The notes below the pieces were generated by a model. It ran no database searches and was not told the DNA's origin. It was given only the letters and a program-made list of their open reading frames with translations. Both the position numbers and the translations under genes were made by a program. Below are positions 34,375 through 44,022 of a stretch of DNA of 64,000 nt, piece by piece (position 1 is the first letter of the stretch; every line of letters begins with the position of its first letter). This DNA comes from Profundicola sp051011115 (GTDB lineage: Bacteria; Bacteroidota; Bacteroidia; Flavobacteriales; Weeksellaceae). The stretch lies in the NCBI GenBank assembly GCA_051011115.1, contig JBPCUN010000142.1:1-64000 (forward strand), given 5' to 3'.

Positions 34375-34701
34375 ATGTCAACGGAAGTTATGTCAACAGA
34401 AACAATAGGAGAAAAATTAAGACACATTCGAGAGGAAAGGGAACTACCTCTGCGGAAAGTTGCAGCCTTACTGGATATTGATGTTGCTATTTTAAGTAAA
34501 ATGGAACGAGGGGAACGGAAAATAACAAAGGAGATAATACTGAAACTTGCAGATATATATCACTGTAACTCAGATGAACTTATGGTTTCATTCCTAAGCG
34601 ACAAAATTCTATATGAAATTCAAGATGAAGATTTGGGTATGAAAGCACTGAAAGTGGCAGAGGAAAGAGCAAAATATATAAAACAGAATAAGAAGAAATG
34701 A
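34375..34701 (+). CDS. XRE-family helix-turn-helix controller protein of the RM cassette (108 aa)
   Basis: HTH domain over residues ~12-65 (GEKLRHIREERELPLRKVAALLDIDVAILSKMERGERKITKEIILKLADIY), the typical Xre/Cro fold, then a helical tail rich in Lys. Small regulators of this kind (C proteins) are placed before restriction-modification genes and time the endonuclease. The N-terminal MSTEVMSTET contains a repeated start (ATGTCAAC at 34375 and 34390), so either ATG may be used; the near-leaderless promoter favours the first. Overlaps the restriction gene by 4 bp (ATGA). Confidence 0.82.
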   Translation: MSTEVMSTETIGEKLRHIREERELPLRKVAALLDIDVAILSKMERGERKITKEIILKLADIYHCNSDELMVSFLSDKILYEIQDEDLGMKALKVAEERAKYIKQNKKK

Positions 34702-37682
34702 CAATAAAGCAACTCATAGAAAAATATTCTGCTAACAGAAAATATTACTTAACAAACAAGTATAACGAAACACTGCTTCGCAGTGATTTCTTAGACCCAT
34801 TTTTCGAGTTGTTGGGCTGGGATATTAAAAATAATTCAGGAAAATCAACCAACGAAAGAGAAGTAATTTTAGAAGAAGCATTAAAAGCAAATGTTTCCGA
34901 GCATTCAAAAAAACCAGATTATACTTTCCGCTTGTTTTCTGAAAGAAAATTCTTTTTGGAAGCAAAAAAACCTTGCGTAGCAATTGAAGCAAGTAACGAC
35001 ACAGCTAAACAAGTAAGGCGGTACGGCTTTACAGCCAAATTGAAAATTTCCGTTCTTTCAAACTTTGAATACTTAATCATTTACGACACTTCGGTAAAAG
35101 TCGATGAAACCGACAATTACAATAAGGCATTAATCAAAAAATATCATTATACCGAATATGAAAGTAAGTTTGAAGAAATCAAAAAGCTATTGGGTAAGGA
35201 CGCTGTGTATTCAGGTGCGTTCGATACCGAATGGCAAACTATTGAAAACAAACTAAATCAATATTCAATTGATACACTTTTTCTACAACAATTTAACGAA
35301 TGGAGAAAGTTATTAGGAAGTGAGATATATAAACACGACCCTAAAATAAAAGAGCAGGAATTAAACGATATTGTTCAAAGCTATTTGAATAGGATTTTGT
35401 TCTTGCGTGTTTGTGAAGACAGAAATTTAGAAGATTATCAAACGCTTTTAGCCTTTGCCAACACAAGTGATTTTAAAGCATTAATCAAAAAATTTGAACA
35501 AGCTGACAAACGCTATAATTCAGGATTATTTGACCAGTTACTTAAAGATAAAATTGTAGAAAATATTAGCTCTGCATTTTGGACAATTATTAAGCAATTG
35601 TATTATCCAGAAAGCCCTTACTCATTTAGTGTATTTTCATCCGATATCTTAGGTAGCATTTATGAGATTTTCTTATCTGAAAAACTGACTGTACAAAACG
35701 GAATAGTTGAATTGGTAAAGAAGCCTGAAAATGTGGATAGAGATATTGTAACTACGCCAACATTTATCATCAATGATATTTTGCGGAATACGGTTTTACC
35801 AAAATGTAAGGACAAGACCGACAAAGAAATTCTGAAACTGAAATTTGCAGACATCGCTTGCGGTTCAGGTGCATTCTTATTGGAACTTTTTCAGTTGTTG
35901 AATGATATTTTAATTGACTACTATTTAAAAGCAGACAAAACAAAACTTATTCAAACCAATATCAACACTTACAAACTTCCTTTCAAAATAAAGAGAGAAC
36001 TATTATTGAATTGTGTTTACGGAGTTGATAAGGATTACAATGCAGTAGAAGCTGCAAAATTTGGCTTATTACTCAAATTATTGGAAGATGAAAATACATC
36101 ATCGACCAACACAAGCAAACCAGTTTTACCTGATTTATCAATTAATATTTTCTTCGGAAATAGTTTATTAAATCCAACACAAGTTGAAAAGAAAAACCAA
36201 ACAATCATCAATCCGTTTGATTTTTCAAAACTTCGTTTTGATGTAATTATTGGTAATCCGCCTTATATGAAGTCGGAGGATATGAAAAATATTACACCGC
36301 TTGAATTACCGCTTTACAAAGCAAATTATACGTCTGCTTACAAGCAGTTTGACAAATACTTTTTGTTCCTTGAACAAGGTATAAACTTGTTAAATAATGA
36401 TGGTGTTTTAGGTTATATTGTTCCAAGTAAGTTTACTAAAGTTGGTGCAGGTAAAAAATTGAGAGAAGAGCTTTCAACAAAAGGTTATTTGCATTCAATC
36501 GTTTCGTTTGGTGCTAATCAGGTTTTTGCAGACAAAACAACTTATACTTGTTTGCTGATTTTAAACAAAACACCGCAAAAAACTTTTCAATATGCAGAAG
36601 TAAAAAGCCTGAAAAGCTGGAAAGTTCGTGAACCAGAAGCTGTAAAATATACTTCTAAGAAAACTGAAGAATTAGACAATGAAGTCTGGGTTTTAGTTCC
36701 ACCCGAATTAACCAATGCTTACAACAACATCATTGCCCAAAGTTCCAAACTGATTGCTTTAGTTGGTAGCGAAAATATTTTTAATGGTATCCAAACAAGT
36801 GCTAATGACATTTACATCTTCATTCCAACGAAAGAAGATGCGAAGCATTATTATTTTTCCAAAAAGGGAGTTGATTACAAAATTGAAAAGGCGATTACCA
36901 AACCTTATTTTCAAACATCATCAGGAGAAGACAACCTATATACCTACAGAACTTTCAAGCCAAATGCGAGAGTTGTTTATCCTTACCAAAACACGAAAAA
37001 AGGTATTGATGTAATTCCACTAACAGAAATTCAAATGAAATATCCGCTTGCTTTTGGCTATTTACAGAAACATAAAGCAAATCTGAACAATCCGAAAAGA
37101 GATATTAAACCAGAACCTACAACAGCAAACGAATGGCACCGTTTCGGAAGACAACAAGGACTAAGCATTTCGGATAAAAAAGAAAAGATAATACTTGGTG
37201 TATTGTCGAGTGGCGACAAATATGCAATAGATAATTACGGAACGCTTTTTACATCGGGCGGAACAGCAGGCTACTGTGCAATTACAATGCCTGATAATTT
37301 CGATTATTCCACATATTACATTCAGGCAATACTAAACTCAAAATATGTTGAGTGGTTTGTAATCTTAACAGGCGAAGTATTTAGAGGAAGTTATTTTGCA
37401 AGAGGCACTAAAGTCCTCAACAATTTGCCTATTCGCATCATTGACTTTGCGAATGCGACAGAAAAAGCACTTCACGACAAAATTGTTGAAACACAAAAAG
37501 AACTTATCCGCATACAAGACCAAATAGACGTGAATGTAGGAAACAAAAGGACTTTGACACCACTACAGGGACAATTTACAAGAGAAAAAGCAAATTTAGA
37601 AAAGCTGTTAGCCAAATTATATGATTTAGGCGATGACGATTTATTAATCCCTTTAATCAAAGATTTGTATGAAACTAATTGA
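34698..37682 (+). CDS. Eco57I-like type IIG restriction-modification enzyme (994 aa)
   Basis: Bifunctional endonuclease and N6-adenine methyltransferase. The N-terminal nuclease shows a PD-ExK signature: PD at 73-74 and EAK at 88-90 (KKPDYTFRLF, RKFFLEAKKP). The methyltransferase core has motif I ADIACGSGAF (384-393) and motif IV NPPY (520-523). The C-terminal third (RVVYPYQNTKKGI ... FTSGGTAGYCAITMP, YIQAILNSKYVEWF) resembles the TaqI-type target recognition domain, then a coiled tail. Its length and order match R.Eco57I, which is likewise paired with a separate ~544-aa methylase. The recognition site cannot be read from sequence. Overlaps the methylase gene by 14 bp. Confidence 0.85.
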   Translation: MTIKQLIEKYSANRKYYLTNKYNETLLRSDFLDPFFELLGWDIKNNSGKSTNEREVILEEALKANVSEHSKKPDYTFRLFSERKFFLEAKKPCVAIEASNDTAKQVRRYGFTAKLKISVLSNFEYLIIYDTSVKVDETDNYNKALIKKYHYTEYESKFEEIKKLLGKDAVYSGAFDTEWQTIENKLNQYSIDTLFLQQFNEWRKLLGSEIYKHDPKIKEQELNDIVQSYLNRILFLRVCEDRNLEDYQTLLAFANTSDFKALIKKFEQADKRYNSGLFDQLLKDKIVENISSAFWTIIKQLYYPESPYSFSVFSSDILGSIYEIFLSEKLTVQNGIVELVKKPENVDRDIVTTPTFIINDILRNTVLPKCKDKTDKEILKLKFADIACGSGAFLLELFQLLNDILIDYYLKADKTKLIQTNINTYKLPFKIKRELLLNCVYGVDKDYNAVEAAKFGLLLKLLEDENTSSTNTSKPVLPDLSINIFFGNSLLNPTQVEKKNQTIINPFDFSKLRFDVIIGNPPYMKSEDMKNITPLELPLYKANYTSAYKQFDKYFLFLEQGINLLNNDGVLGYIVPSKFTKVGAGKKLREELSTKGYLHSIVSFGANQVFADKTTYTCLLILNKTPQKTFQYAEVKSLKSWKVREPEAVKYTSKKTEELDNEVWVLVPPELTNAYNNIIAQSSKLIALVGSENIFNGIQTSANDIYIFIPTKEDAKHYYFSKKGVDYKIEKAITKPYFQTSSGEDNLYTYRTFKPNARVVYPYQNTKKGIDVIPLTEIQMKYPLAFGYLQKHKANLNNPKRDIKPEPTTANEWHRFGRQQGLSISDKKEKIILGVLSSGDKYAIDNYGTLFTSGGTAGYCAITMPDNFDYSTYYIQAILNSKYVEWFVILTGEVFRGSYFARGTKVLNNLPIRIIDFANATEKALHDKIVETQKELIRIQDQIDVNVGNKRTLTPLQGQFTREKANLEKLLAKLYDLGDDDLLIPLIKDLYETN

Positions 37683-39306
37683 GAACGCAACAGCCGAAAA
37701 ATTAAGGGGTGGATTTTATACACCTGAACCCATTGCGGAGTTTATTTTGCGTTGGGGTACTAATGGTAGTAACAATTTTGACATACTTGAACCGAGTTGT
37801 GGCGATGGTGTATTCTTGGAACAATTAAAGAATTTAAAATCAAAATACAATTCCATTACAGCCATTGAGTTTGACGAAGTAGAAGCAAAAAAAGCCGATA
37901 AAATTGAACTTAAAAACAAGCAGGTAATCAATGATGATTTTCATACCTACTGCAATAACACAGAAAAGCGTTTTGATTTAGTGGTGGGTAATCCACCTTA
38001 TATCCGCTTTCAGTTTTTCGACAGAAATCAGCAAGCAGAAGCAGAAAATATTTTTGTTAGAGCAGAATTAAAATATTCCAAATTGACCAACGCTTGGGTT
38101 TCATTCGTGGTTGGTTCATCCCTTTTGTTGAAAGACAAAGGTGGAAAAATCGGCTTTGTTTTACCAGCAGAAATCTTACAGGTTTCCTTTGCTTTGCAAT
38201 TGCGAAAATTCCTTGCTCATTTCTACAACAAAATCAATATCATTTCTTTTGAAAAATTAGTTTTCCCTGATATTCAGCAAGAAGTTGTTTTATTGCTTTG
38301 CGAAAAGAACGGAACACAGGAACACAACATTGAACACATCGAATTAAAAGATGCAAACGAATTAAAAACGCTTGACACAGCAAGATTAAAAAGTCCTCAA
38401 AAGAAAATTGATTTCAAATCCAACAAATGGACTTTCTATTTTTTAGAACAGGAAGAAATTGACTTTTTAGAAACCATTGCGAAGAAAAGAAACATTGCAA
38501 CACTTGGAAAGTACGCAAACGTTGAAGTCGGTATTACTACAGGAGCAAACAATTATTTTACAGTTCCGCTTACTACCGTTGAAGAATATAATCTTTACGA
38601 CTATGCCAAACCGATGGTGGGGAGAAGTGTGCAAGTAAATAGTGTTATTTTCACAAAAGAAGATTGGGAAAAGAACAAATTTTCCAAAGCCAAAGCACAT
38701 TTGTTAGCGTTTCCTGACAGGCAAAACCTTGACCAAAACAACGGAGCAGTGAAATATATTGCTCACGGAGAAAGTTTGAATATCCATAAAGGTTATAAAA
38801 CAGGGATTAGAAATAATTGGTTTGTAGTGCCGTCCTTAAAAATTTCCGATGCTTTGTTTATCAGGCGAAACAACCTTTATCCAAGGTTAATCATAAATGA
38901 AGCAGAAGCCTACACAACTGATACTATGCATCGTGTTTTTGTAAAGCCTGACACCGATATTAAGGCATTGACTGCAAGTTATTACAATTCGCTTTCATTA
39001 GCATTTACAGAAGTTTCAGGACGAAGCCACGGAGGAGGCGTATTAGAATTAATGCCCAATGAAGCAGAGAAAATATTACTTCCATATCATAAAGACAATG
39101 CAGAAATGTTGTCAAGAATTGATGAATTAATCCGAGACAAAACAGACATTGAAGAGGTATTAAAAATAACTAATGAAGTAATCTTAAAACAGCATTACGG
39201 CTTGACGCAAAAGGAAATTGATTTGGCTCATAGTATTTGGAAAAAATTGTCTAAACGTAGGTTAAATAGAGGAAAAAAAAATAATAAAGGGCAAGCATCA
39301 GAGTAA
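37669..39306 (+). CDS. Eco57I-like N6-adenine DNA methyltransferase (545 aa)
   Basis: Protective methylase of the RM pair. Motif I EPSCGDGVF (41-49) after the TPE segment (GGFYTPEPIAEFILRW) and motif IV NPPY (108-111, VVGNPPYIRF) are present. The C-terminal part (VEVGITTGANNYFTV, RSVQVNSVIF, TEVSGRSHGGGVLELMPNEAEKILLPY) is the usual recognition and C-terminal region of M.Eco57I-type enzymes. Methylates adenine on one strand while the fused enzyme methylates the other, by analogy. 42 bp before the OLD gene, so the five-gene cassette is probably one transcript. Confidence 0.87.
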   Translation: MKLIENATAEKLRGGFYTPEPIAEFILRWGTNGSNNFDILEPSCGDGVFLEQLKNLKSKYNSITAIEFDEVEAKKADKIELKNKQVINDDFHTYCNNTEKRFDLVVGNPPYIRFQFFDRNQQAEAENIFVRAELKYSKLTNAWVSFVVGSSLLLKDKGGKIGFVLPAEILQVSFALQLRKFLAHFYNKINIISFEKLVFPDIQQEVVLLLCEKNGTQEHNIEHIELKDANELKTLDTARLKSPQKKIDFKSNKWTFYFLEQEEIDFLETIAKKRNIATLGKYANVEVGITTGANNYFTVPLTTVEEYNLYDYAKPMVGRSVQVNSVIFTKEDWEKNKFSKAKAHLLAFPDRQNLDQNNGAVKYIAHGESLNIHKGYKTGIRNNWFVVPSLKISDALFIRRNNLYPRLIINEAEAYTTDTMHRVFVKPDTDIKALTASYYNSLSLAFTEVSGRSHGGGVLELMPNEAEKILLPYHKDNAEMLSRIDELIRDKTDIEEVLKITNEVILKQHYGLTQKEIDLAHSIWKKLSKRRLNRGKKNNKGQASE

Positions 39307-39348
39307 GGAGATGAGAATATAAACTAATCAAATACTATAACCACTATT

Positions 39349-41430
39349 ATGAAGATAAAAAAAATAGAAGTTGAAAATTTTCGATTACTGAAGACTTTCT
39401 CAATGGATCTTGAAAATGAACTTTCTCTTGTTATCGGGAAAAACAATACAGGAAAGACTTCTATTCTGTCAGTTCTTGATAAATTTATAAATGAGAAAAG
39501 CAAATTTTCTTATGATGACTTTAATATTGATTTTAAAAACGAATTTGAAGATTTAATTAAGTCGGCTGATGTTCCCGACGAATTCCTACCCAAAGGCATT
39601 AAACTGAAAATTTATATTGAATATAACGATACAGATGACTTATCTAATGTTAGCAGAGTATTAATGGATTTAGACCCTGATAATAATAATATTGTTTTAG
39701 GTTTTGAGTACACTGTAATCTATGATGATTTTTTAAAAATTAAAGCTGACTATGCAGTCTTCGCAGCCAGTGAAAATGCCAAAAATGTTAAGAAGAAAGA
39801 ATACAAGCCAAGGGAACTAAGAGATTTTTTAAAGCAAAACTTAGAAACTTATTTTAAAATTCATAAATTCTCTTTCGAATATGATACAGCTACAAGCGAC
39901 ATTACCGAAACTAAACCTATTGACCTTATTAGTGAAAATATTAATTTAAAAGACATCATCAGCTTCAAGTACATAAGTGCAAGAAGGGATGTGACAAATA
40001 AGGAAAAGGAAAATACGCTCTCAAAACAAACTTCAAGCCTTTATAAAAAGAAAGAAGATAGTAGCGATAAGACCCAAGCTACAGAAGATTTTAAAGACCA
40101 GCTTTCAGAAACCGACAGTACATTAAGCGACATCTATAAAGACTTATTTAAAGATGTAATAAAAAAAGTACAGGATTTTGGTGGCGTTAAGCTGAATGAC
40201 ACTGATATAGCAATTATTTCAACACTGCAACACCGAGAATTGCTTGAAGGGAATACTACAGTGGTGTACACTCACGATGACCACAAGTTACCAGAGCATT
40301 ATAACGGTTTGGGTTATATGAACCTAATAAGTATGATTTTTGAAATTGAAATTTTGGTACAGGATTTCAAAAAAGATAAAGATAAAAAGCCCGCAGATAT
40401 TAATTTGCTTATTATAGAAGAACCGGAAGCTCATACCCATCCCCAAATGCAATATGTCTTTATAAAAAATATAAAAAAACTGCTTGGAGAAGGCATCAAA
40501 AGAGATGATGGTATAAACAGACCATTACAGTACATAATCACAACGCATTCATCACACATTGTCGCAGATAGCGATTTCGATGATATTAAATATTTGAAAG
40601 CAATAGCAAAGAATAACGTAACTGCGAAAAATCTGAAAGATTTAAGAACTCAATATGATGCTGACCCAAAACAGTATCAATTCTTAAAACAATATCTAAC
40701 GATTAGCAGAGCTGAAATCTTTTTTGCTGATAAAGCAGTTCTTATTGAAGGAGATACAGAAAGAATTTTGATACCAACTTTTATGCGAAAAGTTGATTTG
40801 GAAGAGGCTTCACGTTTAGAAGCTGAAGGAAATGAAGATACCTTCTTACCGCTTCTATCACAAAATATATCAATTATCGAAGTTGGGGCATATTCTCAAA
40901 TCTTTGAGAAATTTATTGACTTCTTGGGTATTAAATCAGTGATATTAACAGATATAGATGCTATAAAGGTAACAGGTCAAAATGCAAAAGGGCAAGACGA
41001 ATGGGGAGCGTGTCCTGTAAATGAAGGCACTAAAACAAGTAACTCAGCAATTAATCATTTCTTGAATGCTGTAACTTGGGACGATTTAAAATCCTTACCT
41101 CTTGCTAATAGAACGATTATTGTCGGGAGTTCCACAGTTTGTATATGTTACCAACAGGAAGAAAGCACCTATCACGCAAGAAGTTTTGAAGATGCCTTTA
41201 TACACCTAAATAGAGCATTCGTAAAAGAAAATAAAGATACTTTCCAAGGGATAAAAAATGCTACTGATTTTGATGATGATGCGAAAAGTCCTTATGTTTT
41301 AGCAGCGAATTGTGTTAAGAAGAAAACTCATTTTGCCTTGGATATCTTATACCACAGTAATGAAAAGTTTAGTAATTGGAATATTCCGGCTTACATTAAA
41401 AATGGTTTGTTATGGTTGAAGGAAGATTAA
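39349..41430 (+). CDS. OLD-family ATP-dependent endonuclease, Gabija GajA-like (693 aa)
   Basis: ABC-type ATPase fused to a TOPRIM nuclease. Walker A GKNNTGKTS (30-38); ABC/Walker B IIEEPEAHTHP (~355-365); switch histidines ITTHSSHI; TOPRIM EGDTE (467-471) and DIDAIK (535-540), the acidic metal ligands. This is the OLD architecture of GajA, the DNA-cutting subunit of the Gabija phage-defence system. The adjacent UvrD-like gene with a 19-bp overlap is the expected GajB partner. Slightly larger than typical GajA. Antiphage action is inferred from the pairing, not shown. Confidence 0.82.
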   Translation: MKIKKIEVENFRLLKTFSMDLENELSLVIGKNNTGKTSILSVLDKFINEKSKFSYDDFNIDFKNEFEDLIKSADVPDEFLPKGIKLKIYIEYNDTDDLSNVSRVLMDLDPDNNNIVLGFEYTVIYDDFLKIKADYAVFAASENAKNVKKKEYKPRELRDFLKQNLETYFKIHKFSFEYDTATSDITETKPIDLISENINLKDIISFKYISARRDVTNKEKENTLSKQTSSLYKKKEDSSDKTQATEDFKDQLSETDSTLSDIYKDLFKDVIKKVQDFGGVKLNDTDIAIISTLQHRELLEGNTTVVYTHDDHKLPEHYNGLGYMNLISMIFEIEILVQDFKKDKDKKPADINLLIIEEPEAHTHPQMQYVFIKNIKKLLGEGIKRDDGINRPLQYIITTHSSHIVADSDFDDIKYLKAIAKNNVTAKNLKDLRTQYDADPKQYQFLKQYLTISRAEIFFADKAVLIEGDTERILIPTFMRKVDLEEASRLEAEGNEDTFLPLLSQNISIIEVGAYSQIFEKFIDFLGIKSVILTDIDAIKVTGQNAKGQDEWGACPVNEGTKTSNSAINHFLNAVTWDDLKSLPLANRTIIVGSSTVCICYQQEESTYHARSFEDAFIHLNRAFVKENKDTFQGIKNATDFDDDAKSPYVLAANCVKKKTHFALDILYHSNEKFSNWNIPAYIKNGLLWLKED

Positions 41431-43343
41431 ATTTAGAACCAGAAGTACGGGAAGTTTTTCAATCTATTGATAATGGCAGAAACTTTTTATTAAGCGGGGG
41501 TGCAGGCAGTGGAAAGACTTACTCCTTGGTAAAAGTAATTAGGCAGGCAATAGCTGAAAATCCAACGGCTAAGGTTGCTTGTATGACTTATACTAATGCA
41601 GCAGTAAAAGAAATTGAAGAAAGGGTAAACCATAAAAATCTTAATGTATCTACGATACACGATTTCTTATGGGATAGTATTAAACATTTTCAAAAAGAGC
41701 TTAAAGAAGCACTTATTGCCTTAGCAAACAATGAGGAGGTAACCAGAATTTCCATTGAAGAAGTCAATCCTGTACCGGAAAATTATTATGCTGTTTTACC
41801 TGATGGTGTACAGTACAAAGAGTTTGTTAGAATACGTGAAGGAATTATATCTCACGATGAATTACTCATAGTAGCCAACTATCTTTTTGAAAAATATCCC
41901 AAGCTTAGCAGCATCGTAAAAGATAAATATAAATTCATATTCATTGATGAATACCAGGATACAAGTAAAGCTGTTGTAGAAACATTTCTTACACATTTTA
42001 AGAAAAGTAAAAGAACGAATATCATAGGCTTTTTTGGAGATGCTATGCAATCAATTTATGAAGATGGCATTGGCAACTTAGACGATTATAAAGGAGATGA
42101 TGCAGAAAAAGTAAACGAAATTCCAAAGAAACAAAATAGAAGAAATCCGCAACTTGTAATTGACTTGGCGAACAAACTTCGTACTGATGGCATAATTCAA
42201 GAACCATCTGCCGACCCGAAAGCCCCTAATATGGTTGGTGGTGTAATAAAGCAAGGAACTGTTTTATTTCTACATTCCACTGATGGATACATCAATAAGG
42301 TTGAGGCATTTTTAGAAGCTAATTATGCTTGGGATTTTAATAATTCAAAGGAAACTAAAGAACTTAATCTTACTCATAATTTAATAGCAGGTAAAGCGGG
42401 TTTTAGAAATTTGATGGATATTTATGATAAAGACCACATATTAAGTTTTAAAGATAGAATTAAGAAGTATATTAAAGATAACAATGTTGCTGCTGACTTT
42501 TCAGAAAATACATTTGGAGAAGTAATTGAAGCATTACAGCAAGGAAAAAGTGGTAGAGAGTTAAACGCAGTTCGTCCTACAAATACAATGCAGGTTTTTA
42601 TTGATGGTAATGCTGAATTGTATAATTATGCGAAATCATTAAAATACTCTGAATTTTCCAAAATGTATGTTGACAAAGACCAATTACTTGATGATAAAAA
42701 GCAAGACAAAGATGATGAAAACAAGAAAGGTTCAAAAAGAGATAATCTTGTAAAACACTTATTTAAAATTCAGAATAATATTTCTCTGTATCAAAATAAA
42801 AAGTACAATGAGTTTTTAAGAGCCACAGATTATCATTTTAAAATAACAAGTATCGCAAGCAAAAAAGCCTTAAAAGAAAATATTGAAAGCCTTGTGAATG
42901 TTGGAGATAATACAATTGAACAAGTCATTAATGATGCTAACGAAAAGAGAATTTGTTTGATTGATGATAAGCTAATTGCCTTTAAAGAGAACAAAGAGTA
43001 TTTGTATAATCGAGTGAAGGATGTTAAGTTTAGTGAATTTCAAAAACTATATGAATACCTTGAAGGACAAACACCATTTTCAACACAGCACAAAACCAAA
43101 GGAACAGAATTTGATAATGTTTTGGTTATACTTGATAATGGTGGTTGGAACAATTATAACTTTGGAAATCTATTCTTAGGTACAGGTTCTGCAAGTGTAT
43201 TGGATAGAACTCAAAAAATATTTTACGTTTGTTGTACAAGGGCAAAAGAGAACTTAGCAGTTTTTTTTCACAATCCTGATGCAGACGTAATAGCGAAAGC
43301 CAAAGTATGGTTTGGAGAGGACAATGTAATTGATATTAGTTAA
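41412..43343 (+). CDS. UvrD/Rep-family helicase, Gabija GajB-like (643 aa)
   Basis: Superfamily 1A helicase: Walker A GGAGSGKTYS (29-38), motif Ia CMTYTNAAVKEIEERV, Walker B FIDEYQDTS (~177-185), motif III GDAMQSIYED, motif V HKTKGTEFDNVLVI (~565) and motif VI YVCCTRAKENLAVFF (~605). Starts within the last codons of the OLD gene (19-bp overlap), so it is translationally coupled and a likely GajB partner. GajB senses nucleotide/DNA state and activates GajA. Longer than the first described GajB. The final gene of the cassette, converging on traD with its terminator. Confidence 0.8.
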   Translation: MVEGRLNLEPEVREVFQSIDNGRNFLLSGGAGSGKTYSLVKVIRQAIAENPTAKVACMTYTNAAVKEIEERVNHKNLNVSTIHDFLWDSIKHFQKELKEALIALANNEEVTRISIEEVNPVPENYYAVLPDGVQYKEFVRIREGIISHDELLIVANYLFEKYPKLSSIVKDKYKFIFIDEYQDTSKAVVETFLTHFKKSKRTNIIGFFGDAMQSIYEDGIGNLDDYKGDDAEKVNEIPKKQNRRNPQLVIDLANKLRTDGIIQEPSADPKAPNMVGGVIKQGTVLFLHSTDGYINKVEAFLEANYAWDFNNSKETKELNLTHNLIAGKAGFRNLMDIYDKDHILSFKDRIKKYIKDNNVAADFSENTFGEVIEALQQGKSGRELNAVRPTNTMQVFIDGNAELYNYAKSLKYSEFSKMYVDKDQLLDDKKQDKDDENKKGSKRDNLVKHLFKIQNNISLYQNKKYNEFLRATDYHFKITSIASKKALKENIESLVNVGDNTIEQVINDANEKRICLIDDKLIAFKENKEYLYNRVKDVKFSEFQKLYEYLEGQTPFSTQHKTKGTEFDNVLVILDNGGWNNYNFGNLFLGTGSASVLDRTQKIFYVCCTRAKENLAVFFHNPDADVIAKAKVWFGEDNVIDIS

Positions 43344-43353
43344 CCTTATTCTT

Positions 43354-43389
43354 AAAAAAACAATAGGGAGTTTGCTCATACAAACTCCC
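43354..43389 (-). terminator. Terminator of the traA-D operon, overlapping the traD stop
   Basis: GGGAGTTTG (43366-43374) and CAAACTCCC (43381-43389) form a perfect 9-bp stem around CTCATA, which contains the traD stop codon. On the minus strand a T-run (43354-43360) follows. It also marks the right border of the defence cassette. Confidence 0.8.
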
Positions 43390-44011
43390 CAATGTCAAAA
43401 TCACTCAAATCACTTTTCCGCAAAGTGGAAGAACTGTCTTCCGTTTCAGATGAAAGGGTACTATCCAAAAGCTCGGCTATTCTTCGGGAAGCATCTTCCA
43501 TAGAATTTTCCAATAGGCTGAATAATTCGGTTCCCTGTATTTTTTGAACTATCGCTATCGCTGTTTCCTTTTGGGCTGGTTCCAATTCTTCTTTTTGGAG
43601 TAACACCCCCACGGAGCTTAGTTCTTCAAAGGTAACCCCTTGGGCAAAACCGTCATCGCCACCGGATATTCCGTACCTGTTCCATTCTTCTTCCTCCTCC
43701 TCCAAATCAGGTATATTTCTGAAAACTTCGTCCAGCTCTTCCTGCGGAATTTGAACACTTACGTTTTCATTTTCGTCGTATTCAATGTCTAAGTTATCAG
43801 GGTTTATCTCTGGTTCCTCAATTTGGCGTTTAGTGGTAATGTTTGGCACTGTAAGGCTTCTTACAGGTTTGGGTTGCCCCATAATATCAGGTAAATCAGG
43901 GTTGACCTTTTCTGGCTTTGGATCTGGTTTCTCCCTTTTCGTAATGACAATCTTATCCTGTAAAAGCAGGATAATAATTATCAGAAGGCAAATCACAATT
44001 ACTACTTCCAT
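43376..44011 (-). CDS. traD: Conjugative transposon protein TraD-like (211 aa)
   Basis: One N-terminal membrane span (VVIVICLLIIIILLLQ) followed by a long acidic, Pro-rich, low-complexity region (DLEEEEEEWNRYG) and a helical C-terminus (QKIQGTELFSLLENSMEDASRRIAELLDSTLSS). This is the form of TraD at the end of the traA-D group of Bacteroidota elements. Order traA-B-C-D supports the name. Role unknown; it may couple the ParA-like TraA to the membrane. Confidence 0.65.
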   Translation of the reverse strand: MEVVIVICLLIIIILLLQDKIVITKREKPDPKPEKVNPDLPDIMGQPKPVRSLTVPNITTKRQIEEPEINPDNLDIEYDENENVSVQIPQEELDEVFRNIPDLEEEEEEWNRYGISGGDDGFAQGVTFEELSSVGVLLQKEELEPAQKETAIAIVQKIQGTELFSLLENSMEDASRRIAELLDSTLSSETEDSSSTLRKSDLSDFDIGEFV

Positions 44012-44022
44012 AATGTTAGTTT

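Noticed and set aside
34698..39306. BREX (PglX) or DISARM assignment for the two methylases
   Set aside because: No PglZ, BrxC or other partner; size pair and C protein fit an Eco57I-type RM system.
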